This document shows positions 14,818-22,434 of a DNA stretch of 27,542 bases, piece after piece. The stretch is from positions 1 through 27,542 of the forward strand of contig CALBKX010000043.1 of the NCBI GenBank assembly GCA_937895935.1, in the 5' to 3' direction. The translations under genes and the position numbers were made by a program. Every line of letters begins with the position of its first letter. The first letter of the stretch is position 1. This DNA comes from an uncultured Clostridia bacterium (lineage in GTDB: Bacteria > Bacillota > Clostridia > Christensenellales > UBA1242). The notes beneath the pieces are model-generated. The model was given only the letters and a program-made list of their open reading frames with translations, made no database searches and had not been told where the DNA came from.

Positions 14818-15975
14818 TTAATACATATTAGCAATAATATTTTTAACATTATCAATAAAGCTTAAGCCTTCTACGTCATTTTTAACAGTAAGTCCAATAA
14901 TTTTAATAACATTACCTTCTTTTGAAATTATAACTCTACCTACAATTTCCCCAACTTTAGTAGCACCAATAGATTCTGGTAATTCAACAGTGACATTGTA
15001 ATTTGAACTGCTTCCTTTTTTATCAAAAGCAAAAAAATCTTCCACAGGAATAATTTCCGCAATATCATTTTTACATTTTTTTGTAGATAATTCTTTTAAA
15101 ACATTGACTTTGTTAACCAATTGTTTGTTTTCAAAGTTAGCGAAGCCATAATTTAAAATAGAGGTCGATTCTTTAAATCTATCCTTTCCAGTTTTTGCTC
15201 CAATAACGACAGAAATTAATCGCATATTATTTCTTACAGCTGAAGAAGTTAAACAATAACCCGCTTCACCAGTTGAACCTGTTTTCCCAGAATCGCAACC
15301 ATTATAATATCTAATTAACTTATTAGTATTAACAAGTTCAGTTTTTCTGCCTGATGGATGTGTTAAAGAATCCATCCAAATGGTGCTAAATTTATGATAA
15401 TCATCATATTTTAAAATATTTTTTAATAGTATAGCACAATCATATGCACAAGAATATTGTTCTGGTGCTGGAAGACCAGTTGAATTTACATAGTAAGTAT
15501 TGTTCATACCCAAAGTTTTTGCAGTATCATTCATTAATTTAACAAATTCGCCTTCACTACCACTTATTCCTTCAGCTAAAGCCACACTTGCATCATTTGC
15601 TGAAGCCATAATAACGCTTTTTAATAAATCTTTTACTGTGTAATTTACATATGGATCCATAAATACTTGCGATCCGCCCATTTTTGATACATTTTCTGAT
15701 GATGTAAATTCTTGCTCATATTTTATATATCCACTTTCCAATTTTTGAAAAGTAATATAAATGGTCATCATTTTCACCATACTTGCTATAGGCAATTTTT
15801 TATCTTTATCTTTTTCATAAATTATTGTTCCAGAATTGTAATCCATAAGTATTGCAGATTTTGCTGTTAAATCAAAATTTTCTTCTGCATATGCAAAACA
15901 TTTGTTTTGCATAATACCACTACATACAGTTAGTAACAATAGTAGTATAATACCATATATTCTTATTTTTTTCAT
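14818..15975 (-). CDS. dacF: D-alanyl-D-alanine carboxypeptidase DacF, 385 aa
   Basis: Second low-molecular-weight penicillin-binding protein in the window. Signal peptide about residues 1-30. Catalytic S65-MV-K68 (IASMVKMM), SAN (MASANDAS) and KTG (DSGKTGSTGEAG). A PBP5-type C-terminal domain follows. Length matches DacF, which regulates cortex peptidoglycan cross-linking in Bacillus spores. It follows a purine nucleoside phosphorylase gene, the pupG/punA-dacF order of Bacillus, though no spoIIA operon follows. Start at ATG 15975 after AAAGGAGA; the in-frame extension to 16068 lacks a ribosome-binding site and signal character. Confidence 0.92.
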   Translation of the reverse strand: MKKIRIYGIILLLLLTVCSGIMQNKCFAYAEENFDLTAKSAILMDYNSGTIIYEKDKDKKLPIASMVKMMTIYITFQKLESGYIKYEQEFTSSENVSKMGGSQVFMDPYVNYTVKDLLKSVIMASANDASVALAEGISGSEGEFVKLMNDTAKTLGMNNTYYVNSTGLPAPEQYSCAYDCAILLKNILKYDDYHKFSTIWMDSLTHPSGRKTELVNTNKLIRYYNGCDSGKTGSTGEAGYCLTSSAVRNNMRLISVVIGAKTGKDRFKESTSILNYGFANFENKQLVNKVNVLKELSTKKCKNDIAEIIPVEDFFAFDKKGSSSNYNVTVELPESIGATKVGEIVGRVIISKEGNVIKIIGLTVKNDVEGLSFIDNVKNIIANMY

Positions 15976-16098
15976 ATAATCTCCTTTATACAATTTATGT
16001 TTAAATTTATTATAATCAAAAAATATTAAAATATTTATTATATTATAATTCATTCTATTATTTTTCAAACAATAATTTAAATAAAAGACAAGCTGTTT

Positions 16099-16124
16099 GA
16101 AGTGACCGCTACGGGGCTCACTTC
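16099..16124. other. Hairpin between the nucleoside phosphorylase and dacF
   Basis: GAAGTGA (16099-16105) pairs with TCACTTC (16118-16124) over a GC-rich 12-base loop. A T7 run lies on the plus strand after 16136; none follows directly on the minus strand. Probably a 3'-UTR structure of the phosphorylase mRNA. Confidence 0.45.
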
Positions 16125-16188
16125 AGTTATGCTCGCTTTTTTTGTTTATCCATAAATAATTTTAATAAAAGATAAATGTTGTTGTATT

Positions 16189-16968
16189 TTATACCAATTG
16201 AGTCAATATGGTTTTTAATTTACTACTTGCCTTTTTAGCATTATCTAATACTTCAATATGCGTTAATTTATCATCTTTACCTGAAAAAGTATTTACAATA
16301 ACTGAAAAACCAATCACTTTCATTGATAAATAATTACAAATAACACAATCAAAAGCAGTACTCATACTTACAGCATCGCAACCAAGCATTCTTAACATAT
16401 TAATTTCAGCTTTGGTTTCATAGCTCGGTCCACTCATTTGGACAAACACACCCTCTTTTAAATTTATATCATTATCTAAAGCGATTTGTTTCACTTGACT
16501 TCTCCATTCTTGATTATAACAATCACCCATATTTGTAAATTCCATTTTTTCAATATTAATTAATGGATTTATTCCTGTAAAATTAATATGATCTGAAATC
16601 AACATTATATCTCCAACTCGGAAATCGTTATTTATACCACCTGATGATGTTAATAGGACTATTTTTTTCACACCCAGTTTTGCCACAATCTCAAAAGGCA
16701 ACCTTACCATTTCAATATTTCCACATTCATAGTAATGTATTCTTGACACAAAAACGATTTTCTTACCATTATGTTCACCAAACACAAATTTACCGCTATG
16801 CCCTTTCACCTTAGAACGTGGTAAACCGATTGACTCATATGTAACCTCGACTTGATTTTCAATGTCAGGCAAAGCAAAAGAAAGTCCAGACCCGGCAACA
16901 AAAGCCAATTCAACATCACCTATGTTATATTTATTTTTTAAAATTCCAACTGCATTATCTACAACCAT
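16189..16968 (-). CDS. Purine-nucleoside phosphorylase, trimeric class, 259 aa
   Basis: Splits purine nucleosides with phosphate. Visible family blocks: AGSGLS near the N-terminus (phosphate loop), GHSGKFVFGEHNGKKIVFVSRIHYYECGN, SGGINNDFRVGDIMLISDHIN, and GPSYETKAEINMLRMLGCDAVSMSTAFDCVICNYL. The usual MSTvpE reads MSTAFD, a conservative Glu-to-Asp change at a base-contacting position, and the TNxAAG segment reads VNTFSG, keeping the Asn. These changes hint at altered substrate choice, but catalysis is plausible. A GGGGGA site precedes ATG 16968. Position before dacF matches pupG/punA in Bacillus. Confidence 0.9.
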   Translation of the reverse strand: MVVDNAVGILKNKYNIGDVELAFVAGSGLSFALPDIENQVEVTYESIGLPRSKVKGHSGKFVFGEHNGKKIVFVSRIHYYECGNIEMVRLPFEIVAKLGVKKIVLLTSSGGINNDFRVGDIMLISDHINFTGINPLINIEKMEFTNMGDCYNQEWRSQVKQIALDNDINLKEGVFVQMSGPSYETKAEINMLRMLGCDAVSMSTAFDCVICNYLSMKVIGFSVIVNTFSGKDDKLTHIEVLDNAKKASSKLKTILTQLV

Positions 16969-17014
16969 TTAGTTATCCCCCATATTTGTATTATCACAAA
17001 TCAACCACCAAATG

Positions 17015-17635
17015 TCAAACAATCAAAATAGTTGTTGGTTTAAAAATTAAAAGTAGTGTCACTTCAACAATGTCCACCAAAAACAAAATTAACAGCAACA
17101 TAAAAAATAATCTTAAATAATCTTGACCAATAAAACCACATTCTTTTTTATTTTTTGCCATATTCACAAAAGTTATAAATATGAGAGCAAGCAATAACAA
17201 AATTAGTAATTGACAAGGGAATATTATGAGAACTGAACTTAAAATCCCACCAAAACCTAGTTTAATTATAATAAAAGTGCAATTTAAAGTTACTAAAAAT
17301 GCCCTATAAACTATAATCACTATTCCCAAAATACCAAGAAATACATTTTTGGAAAACACAAAAAGCAATCCAATAATAATGACACAAGATAAATATCTAA
17401 GTAGAAAAAAGCCAAAAGAATATATATTTCCATCTATTAGTGAATACATACTATATTTTTCCAAATCTATATCATTATCTAAATTATATAATTTAATAGA
17501 CGTAAATATACCTGTAAGTAACGCTAATACAATAAGAATAGAAAGTAAAGTAAGCAACCATTTATTCTTATTTAAAAATTCAATTATCGAATATTTAAAG
17601 CCAGCCCATCTACTTTTATTGTTATAATTGACCAT
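17015..17635 (-). CDS. Putative stage II sporulation protein M (SpoIIM-like), 206 aa
   Basis: A polytopic membrane protein with five or six hydrophobic helices (about residues 28-47, 72-92, 97-118, 125-155 and 172-200) after a short basic cytosolic N-terminus. The overall layout fits SpoIIM, a component of the DMP peptidoglycan-remodelling complex that drives engulfment. The sequence is divergent and I rely largely on position: spoIVB upstream, then the phosphorylase and dacF downstream, close to the Bacillus spoIIM - xerD - drm - pupG - dacF order. It lacks a Shine-Dalgarno sequence and a sigma-E-like promoter ends six bases before the ATG. Another small integral membrane protein remains possible. 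Confidence 0.5.
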   Translation of the reverse strand: MVNYNNKSRWAGFKYSIIEFLNKNKWLLTLLSILIVLALLTGIFTSIKLYNLDNDIDLEKYSMYSLIDGNIYSFGFFLLRYLSCVIIIGLLFVFSKNVFLGILGIVIIVYRAFLVTLNCTFIIIKLGFGGILSSVLIIFPCQLLILLLLALIFITFVNMAKNKKECGFIGQDYLRLFFMLLLILFLVDIVEVTLLLIFKPTTILIV

Positions 17636-17640
17636 ATTCT

Positions 17641-17669
17641 ATAATATGTCATATTTTGTTATAATATAT
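17641..17669 (-). promoter_or_regulatory. Sigma-E-like promoter of the SpoIIM-like gene (leaderless)
   Basis: On the minus strand ATATATT (17669-17663), 14 bases, CATATTAT (17648-17641), close to the Bacillus sigma-E pattern KMATATT-N14-CATACAhT. The box ends six bases before the A of ATG 17635. No good sigma-A -35 is present. Confidence 0.45.
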
Positions 17670-17683
17670 CTATAAAAAATTAT

Positions 17684-18889
17684 TTAAGAAGCCTGTTCCA
17701 ACATCCAATCAATATACACACCATAGCCTTTAGTTGAATCATTTAAAAAAACATGTGTAACGGCACCTATAATTTTTCCATTTTGCATAATTGGTGAACC
17801 ACTCATCCCCTGCACAATCCCACCTGTTAAATTAATAAGTCTTTTATCAATCACTCTAAAAACAAAACTTTTATCACTTGATGCTGGTTGAAACTTTGCT
17901 TTTATTATTTCTATATCATATTCCTCTCTAACACCGCTAACAGAACTAACAATACTAGCCTTACCTAGTTTTACTAGCATTCTATTTCCAACAGGTGCCG
18001 ACAAGTTGGTATCAACTAACGAATCATAATCATTGGTTTGACCAAAAACGCCACATTTTGTATTTTTAGAAATGGTACCGTTTGGTTTTTTTGCTTGAGA
18101 AAATAAACATCTAATTTCCCCAGTCTGTCCTTTTTGTGCCTTATTAATTCCAACCAAATTACAAAGATATATTCCACCACTTGAAACAGGGATTTCTACA
18201 CCCGTTTCATAATCACATATACTATGTCCTAAAGCTCCAAATTTACCGTCCTTTGTTACAAAAGTTAGTGTACCAATACCTTGTGCATCATCTCTAACCC
18301 AAAGTCCCAATTTGTACTCATTTGTTTCTAAGTCAAGTTGTGGTACGACCATAATAAACTTATTTTCACCATTTCTTACTAATTCAACCGAAACTGGCTC
18401 TCCAGAACAATTATGTAAAATATTATATATATCTTTTGGCTTTTCGATTGTTTGAGAATTTATCTTTGTTATAATATCACCTGTTTTAAACGGTGATTTT
18501 GAAGTGTTTTTACTCACAGTATTGTTTCCTACAACAATCAAACCTTGCGTGTTAATTGAAAAACCAAGAGGTATCCCTCCAAGAAAAATTTCCTTTTCGT
18601 TCTCAATTACCGCTTCAACTTTTTTTATAGGTATAATTCCAAAAAGTTTAACAAGCAAACTAGTATTATGTTTTCTTTCTCCACCAACTGTAAATATGTT
18701 TTCACTCAATTCAGCCGTAGCAAAAGAACCAAAAGTAGATTTTTCATTCAACTCGTTTAAATCATCAAGCGTCATATGCACACTATTTGGCATATCAATT
18801 ATTGCATCATAGTTTATATTTACACAAAGCAAAACAAATCCTACAGCAAAAAATATGCCCAACAACTTTATTCCAATTTTTTTTATCAT
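17684..18889 (-). CDS. spoIVB: SpoIVB peptidase (S55), 401 aa
   Basis: Serine protease secreted from the forespore that triggers pro-sigma-K processing in Bacillus. An N-terminal membrane anchor (about residues 7-24) is followed by a PDZ domain (about 100-175) and the S55 catalytic domain. The catalytic His is in FGALGHSICDYETG and the Ser in GGIVQGMSGSPIMQNGKIIGAVTHVF. Length slightly below Bacillus SpoIVB (about 425). It follows recN as in Bacillus, but spo0A, which usually comes next, is absent. An AGGTGA ribosome-binding site lies three bases from ATG 18889 and abuts the recN terminator. Confidence 0.95.
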   Translation of the reverse strand: MIKKIGIKLLGIFFAVGFVLLCVNINYDAIIDMPNSVHMTLDDLNELNEKSTFGSFATAELSENIFTVGGERKHNTSLLVKLFGIIPIKKVEAVIENEKEIFLGGIPLGFSINTQGLIVVGNNTVSKNTSKSPFKTGDIITKINSQTIEKPKDIYNILHNCSGEPVSVELVRNGENKFIMVVPQLDLETNEYKLGLWVRDDAQGIGTLTFVTKDGKFGALGHSICDYETGVEIPVSSGGIYLCNLVGINKAQKGQTGEIRCLFSQAKKPNGTISKNTKCGVFGQTNDYDSLVDTNLSAPVGNRMLVKLGKASIVSSVSGVREEYDIEIIKAKFQPASSDKSFVFRVIDKRLINLTGGIVQGMSGSPIMQNGKIIGAVTHVFLNDSTKGYGVYIDWMLEQAS

Positions 18890-18898
18890 AAATCACCT

Positions 18899-18928
18899 AA
18901 AAAAAGACTATCTTTTAAAATAGTCTTT
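18899..18928 (-). terminator. Intrinsic terminator of argR-recN
   Basis: On the minus strand AAAGACTAT (18928-18920) pairs perfectly with ATAGTCTTT (18911-18903) over an eight-base loop and runs into T7 (18905-18899). It ends directly at the spoIVB ribosome-binding site. Confidence 0.85.
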
Positions 18929-18950
18929 GTCGTAAATAAAAAAAATATTC
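18921..18950 (-). promoter_or_regulatory. Putative sigma-G/F-like promoter of spoIVB nested in the recN terminator
   Basis: On the minus strand GAATA (18950-18946), 18 bases, AAGACTA (18927-18921). This resembles the sigma-G pattern GHATR-N17/18-CATxHTA, with two -10 mismatches. The start point would fall in the terminator loop, so the transcript would lack the 5' arm and could not fold the terminator. Confidence 0.35.
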
Positions 18951-18957
18951 TAAATAG

Positions 18958-20625
18958 TTAAACTTTCGCTTTAAACTCCTCCGCTTTAGCTTTTAATTCA
19001 AGAGCGAATTGTTTTGCTATACTTGTTGGTTCAGCACCAGAAACAGTTGCGATATATTTTATTATATCATCCCCCTTTAAGTATGAAATATTAGTGAAAG
19101 TTTCATTATTGCATACGCATTTTGATACAAAAATATAGTTATCAGCCATTGCTGTCACCTGGCTCAAATGAGTAATACAAATCAACTGATAATGCTTTGA
19201 CAATAGCGCTAAATGCTCAGCAACCTTTTGTCCTATTTCTCCACTTATACCAGTATCCACTTCATCAAATACTAAGGTCGATGAATTAAAACATTTTGCG
19301 AAAATATTTTTTAATGCCAACATAAAACGGCTCATTTCTCCACCTGAAATTGTTTTTGATAAACTTTTTAAATCTTGCCCTGCATTAGCAGACAACAAAA
19401 ATTCAACATCATCAATCCCATTTTTGGTTATATCTTTATTTTCTTTAAAATCAACTTTAAAGGTTGCATTTTTAAATCCTAATGCTTTTAACTCTTGAGT
19501 CACATTTTTTTCTATTTCAATTGCCACATTCTTTCTTAAATTAGACAATTTAACACATTTATTATAAAGCGACTGTTTTAAAACAGCATATTCTTTTTCT
19601 AACTCAATTAATTTTTCTTCACCAAACAATAAATTATCATATTTGATTTTAATTTCATCAAGGTATGTCAAAATTTCCTCAATTGTAAAACCATACTTCT
19701 TTTTAAGCAAAGAAATTGTTTCAAGCCTATGTTCCAAGGCGTTTAACTCACTCTCATCAAATTCAGTTTTTGATAAAAAATCAGAAATAGTTTCATTAAT
19801 ATCCTCAATTTCAATGTTTACAGATGAAACTCTTTCTTCTAAATCAATAATACTATTATTATACAAACCAGCAGTATTTAAAGATTTTTGGGAAATTTGC
19901 AATGCATCGCCAACATTATTTAAATTATCATTGGCTATTTTCAAAGATTCAACTATCTTTTCATAATTTGATAAAACATTTAATCTATCTTTTATTTCTT
20001 CATCTTCACCAATTTTTAAATTAGCACCCTCTATATCTTTGATTTGATATTCAATCAATTCAAGTTCCCTCGCACGATTAGTTTTATCTCCACCTATTTC
20101 TTTCATTAAAGTTTGTTTTTTATTTAATTCATCAAAATCAAACTCGATTTCTTTCTTAATAGCATCTAGTTTTGAGCCTGAAAAAGCATCTAAAATTCCA
20201 AGATGCTTTTTAGAATTCAAAAGTTCTATATTTTCATTTTGAGTATATGTATCTAAAACTAGTGAAGCTATATTTTTTACCAAACCGACAGGTACAATAC
20301 ATCCGTTAATTCTTGAATCTGATTTGCCATCTAAATTTAAAGTTCTAGAAAAAATAACATCATCATCAACATCAATTCCATTATTTTCCAGCATACTAAT
20401 TATTTCTGAAGAAGGAGAGTCAAAAACAGCCTGAACAAACAGCTTATCTTTTCCTTTTCGAATATTAAGTTTATTGGATTTATCACCCATCACAAAACCA
20501 AGAGCATCCAAAATAAGACTTTTACCCGCTCCAGTTTCACCAACTAAAACATTAAAGCCTTTTGCAAAGTCTATTGTTTGCTCCTCAATAAGTGCAAAAT
20601 TTTTTATCTTTAAAGTACGTAACAT
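18958..20625 (-). CDS. recN: DNA repair protein RecN, 555 aa
   Basis: SMC-like ATPase acting early in double-strand-break repair. Walker A is G29-ETGAGKS36; a long coiled-coil region spans about residues 150-380; the ABC signature SKTISGGEMSRFMLALKNIF, Walker B TLVFDEVDTGISG and the His switch LICITHLSQVTAMAD follow. The length is typical. It starts three bases after the argR stop, the conserved argR-recN pair of Firmicutes. Confidence 0.97.
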   Translation of the reverse strand: MLRTLKIKNFALIEEQTIDFAKGFNVLVGETGAGKSLILDALGFVMGDKSNKLNIRKGKDKLFVQAVFDSPSSEIISMLENNGIDVDDDVIFSRTLNLDGKSDSRINGCIVPVGLVKNIASLVLDTYTQNENIELLNSKKHLGILDAFSGSKLDAIKKEIEFDFDELNKKQTLMKEIGGDKTNRARELELIEYQIKDIEGANLKIGEDEEIKDRLNVLSNYEKIVESLKIANDNLNNVGDALQISQKSLNTAGLYNNSIIDLEERVSSVNIEIEDINETISDFLSKTEFDESELNALEHRLETISLLKKKYGFTIEEILTYLDEIKIKYDNLLFGEEKLIELEKEYAVLKQSLYNKCVKLSNLRKNVAIEIEKNVTQELKALGFKNATFKVDFKENKDITKNGIDDVEFLLSANAGQDLKSLSKTISGGEMSRFMLALKNIFAKCFNSSTLVFDEVDTGISGEIGQKVAEHLALLSKHYQLICITHLSQVTAMADNYIFVSKCVCNNETFTNISYLKGDDIIKYIATVSGAEPTSIAKQFALELKAKAEEFKAKV

Positions 20626-20628
20626 ATT

Positions 20629-21081
20629 CTATCCCAAAATTTCAACAATTGTTTTCATAGCATCAGACGCTTTTATAGTATCTGGAAAATATATTGCAAC
20701 AGTATCATCTCCACAAGATGAACCCATTACATCAATTAAATTTAACTTGTCAATTAAAGAACACACACCCAAAGCAAACTGCTTAACAGTTCTAATCAAG
20801 CAGACATTATTTATTGACTTGACAGATATAACACACATTTTAAATAAATTTATATTTTTATTACTAACACCTTGTTCGCCAGAATCAACTAAAGCATACT
20901 TGTATCTGCCTTCACTACCTAAAACTTTTATTAACCCTAATTCCTTTATATCACGGGAAATTGTTGCTTGAGTTATGTCAAAATTAGCACTTTTAAGTTG
21001 TGCAACTAACTCATCTTGAGTTTCTATTTCTTTGGTTGAAATAATTTCTAGTATTTTCGATTGTCTTAAAGAACGTGCCAA
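20629..21081 (-). CDS. argR: Arginine repressor ArgR/AhrC, 150 aa
   Basis: An N-terminal winged helix (TQDELVAQLKSANFDITQATISRDIKELGLIKV, about residues 18-50) binds ARG boxes; the C-terminal oligomerisation and arginine-binding domain carries GSSCGDDTVAIYF, where the usual GTIAGDDT differs slightly but keeps the Asp pair. The start is a TTG at 21081, five bases after a strong AAAGGAGG; no in-frame ATG lies near. An 18-bp ARG-box-like palindrome in its leader suggests autoregulation. It leads the argR-recN unit. Confidence 0.95.
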   Translation of the reverse strand: MARSLRQSKILEIISTKEIETQDELVAQLKSANFDITQATISRDIKELGLIKVLGSEGRYKYALVDSGEQGVSNKNINLFKMCVISVKSINNVCLIRTVKQFALGVCSLIDKLNLIDVMGSSCGDDTVAIYFPDTIKASDAMKTIVEILG

Positions 21082-21140
21082 ATTTGCCTCCTTTGTATGC
21101 TTCCAATCCCTTTAAAATAAAGGCTTAGAGCCGTATTGTG

Positions 21141-21158
21141 CATAAATATAAATTTATG
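21141..21158. promoter_or_regulatory. ARG-box-like operator in the argR leader
   Basis: CATAAAT-ATAA-ATTTATG is an 18-bp palindrome that fits the ARG-box frame wnTGAATwwwwATTCAnw, with symmetric A/T in place of the G/C. It lies about 16-33 bases downstream of the expected start point, where bound ArgR would block elongation. Confidence 0.5.
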
Positions 21159-21179
21159 TTTATTCATATAATTTTCATT

Positions 21180-21208
21180 ATTATACAATACAATTTATAA
21201 TTATGCAA
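21180..21208 (-). promoter_or_regulatory. Promoter of argR-recN
   Basis: On the minus strand TTGCAT (21208-21203), a 17-base spacer, a perfect TATAAT (21185-21180). The leader is about 90 nt and contains the ARG-box palindrome and a short CCTTTA/TAAAGG hairpin. Confidence 0.6.
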
Positions 21209-21687
21209 GTGATTTTTGCATATTTATTCATCAAAATTTTATTAAAATTTAATTTTTTGCATATCTATAGAAAGCCAATTTATATTTATAAACGGCTTAT
21301 ACATTTTTGTATTTTAAAAAATAATCACCTCTTAAAATTAAAAAATATCAAAATCACCACACTACTTTTAATGTTTACTATGTGAAGTTGCCTTGCTTAT
21401 TTGAATATACATTCGACGCATTCTGACAAAACTTTCGATAGTATGTATAAACATCACGCGTCCTTATGTGTAAGCACCAAAATGCGCCTTTCAATAATGT
21501 AAAATTTATACAAAAAAAAGACCCCCCCCTCTCGCCTTTTTTAATTTTCTATTATAAAATTTTTTATAATTATAGGACACCACAAAGCAACAAATTTATT
21601 TGTTAATTTTTAGGTTTTAAAGCCGACATTAAAATCAAAGCTATCTTTTTATCTTGCATAAGTCAAAAAGAATTTTTATATGATTAG
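21209..21687. other. Non-coding gap between argR and the OapA-like gene
   Basis: No protein gene is supported. It contains a C8 homopolymer (21522-21529) between A-rich and T-rich runs, an AT inverted repeat TTATAAAA/TTTTATAA (21552-21569), a second one AACAAAT/ATTTGTT (21589-21604), and weak GACGC/GCGTC pairing (21415-21462). No clear terminator with a T-tract for the OapA-like gene was found. Confidence 0.4.
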
Positions 21688-21741
21688 CAAGGGGCATCTA
21701 CTTTAAGCAAACGCAAAACGCCAATTGAAGTTTCGATGTTA
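21688..21741. repeat. Short element sharing its ends with 7190-7277
   Basis: Begins CAAGGGGCATC and ends AGTTTCGATGTTA. The end matches 7265-7277 exactly (13 bases) and the beginning matches 7190-7200 in 10 of 11. The interior differs and is shorter (54 against 88 bases). CATC/GATG can close it. It lies two bases past the stop of the OapA-like gene. Confidence 0.5.
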
Positions 21742-21743
21742 TT

Positions 21744-22328
21744 TTATTTTTTTGTTTTTAAACCTTTTTTAGTAAATACACTTAAAAACTTGCCCACATT
21801 TAAAATTATAGTGTTGCATTTATTTATAGCAGTTTTCTTTCCTAGAGCCTTACCCGCTATAGTTATTCCAGCAATAAATGCAGTAACTAACGAAGCAACT
21901 AATATTGTTAAATTTGCATTAGTAAAATCTTTTGTGATTCTTGCCACAATGCTCGCCCCTGCAGCACCACTTAAAATACCACATACATCACCAAGCACAT
22001 CCGCACATAAAGAAGCCACTTTATCTGCATTTCTTATTAACATCAGTCCTTCTTTTGCTCCTTTTACTTTTTTTGAACACATTGCAATAAAAGGTTCTTT
22101 CGAACACGCCGTAACAGCAACACCTATCATGTCAGTAAAAATAGCTATTGAAACAAATAATATAATAACAAGTATTGCAACCACAATACCTGTAACCCCC
22201 ATTACAAACTCAGACAAAACACTAAATCCTAGCGATAAAGCAATTGCCATAACAAAAATTTTTAATGGCCAAAAATTAGTAGATTGCTTTTTAACTTTTT
22301 TATCCTTTTTATTAGGAATTTCATCCAT
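21744..22328 (-). CDS. OapA-like membrane protein (CorB-like), 194 aa
   Basis: Small polytopic membrane protein. After a very basic N-terminus (KKDKKVKK) come hydrophobic segments at about residues 22-70 (two helices), 110-127 and 140-165. Between the second and third lies a conserved-looking cationic stretch, CSKKVKGAKEGLMLIRNADKVASLCADVLGDVCGI, with a DVLGD (DxxxD) motif. This layout resembles the small clostridial proteins annotated as CorB-like and OapA, the membrane partner of OLE RNA. The gene lies just downstream of the large structured RNA on the same strand and before argR-recN, the known OLE/OapA setting. Start at ATG 22328 after AAGGG; a GTG at 22346 has no ribosome-binding site. 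The opposite strand is also open but is a shadow. Confidence 0.7.
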   Translation of the reverse strand: MDEIPNKKDKKVKKQSTNFWPLKIFVMAIALSLGFSVLSEFVMGVTGIVVAILVIILFVSIAIFTDMIGVAVTACSKEPFIAMCSKKVKGAKEGLMLIRNADKVASLCADVLGDVCGILSGAAGASIVARITKDFTNANLTILVASLVTAFIAGITIAGKALGKKTAINKCNTIILNVGKFLSVFTKKGLKTKK

Positions 22329-22399
22329 CTTTTTACCCTTATTCACATTATGAATATATTAATAATAAATTATAATTATTACTATTATAGCTAATATAT

Positions 22400-22434
22400 A
22401 AAAAAAATTGAAGGTAGCATTTTAAGTAAACCTT
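22400..22434 (-). terminator. 3' end of the ncRNA: terminator alternative to the closing helix
   Basis: On the minus strand AAGGT (22434-22430) can pair locally with ACCTT (22415-22411), just before CAA and T8 (22407-22400). The same ACCTT also pairs with the RNA's 5' end, so termination and end closure use the same 3' strand. Confidence 0.5.

Noticed and set aside
21203..21385. 60-codon plus-strand frame upstream of argR
   Set aside because: It starts in the -35 box of the argR promoter, is AT-driven (Ile/Lys/Leu-rich), and has no ribosome-binding site.
21736..22353. Long plus-strand reading frame (205 codons) opposite the OapA-like gene
   Set aside because: It has no ribosome-binding site, and its Ala/Thr/Pro-rich composition is a reverse-strand shadow; the minus-strand frame has a proper start, membrane helices and a fitting neighbourhood.
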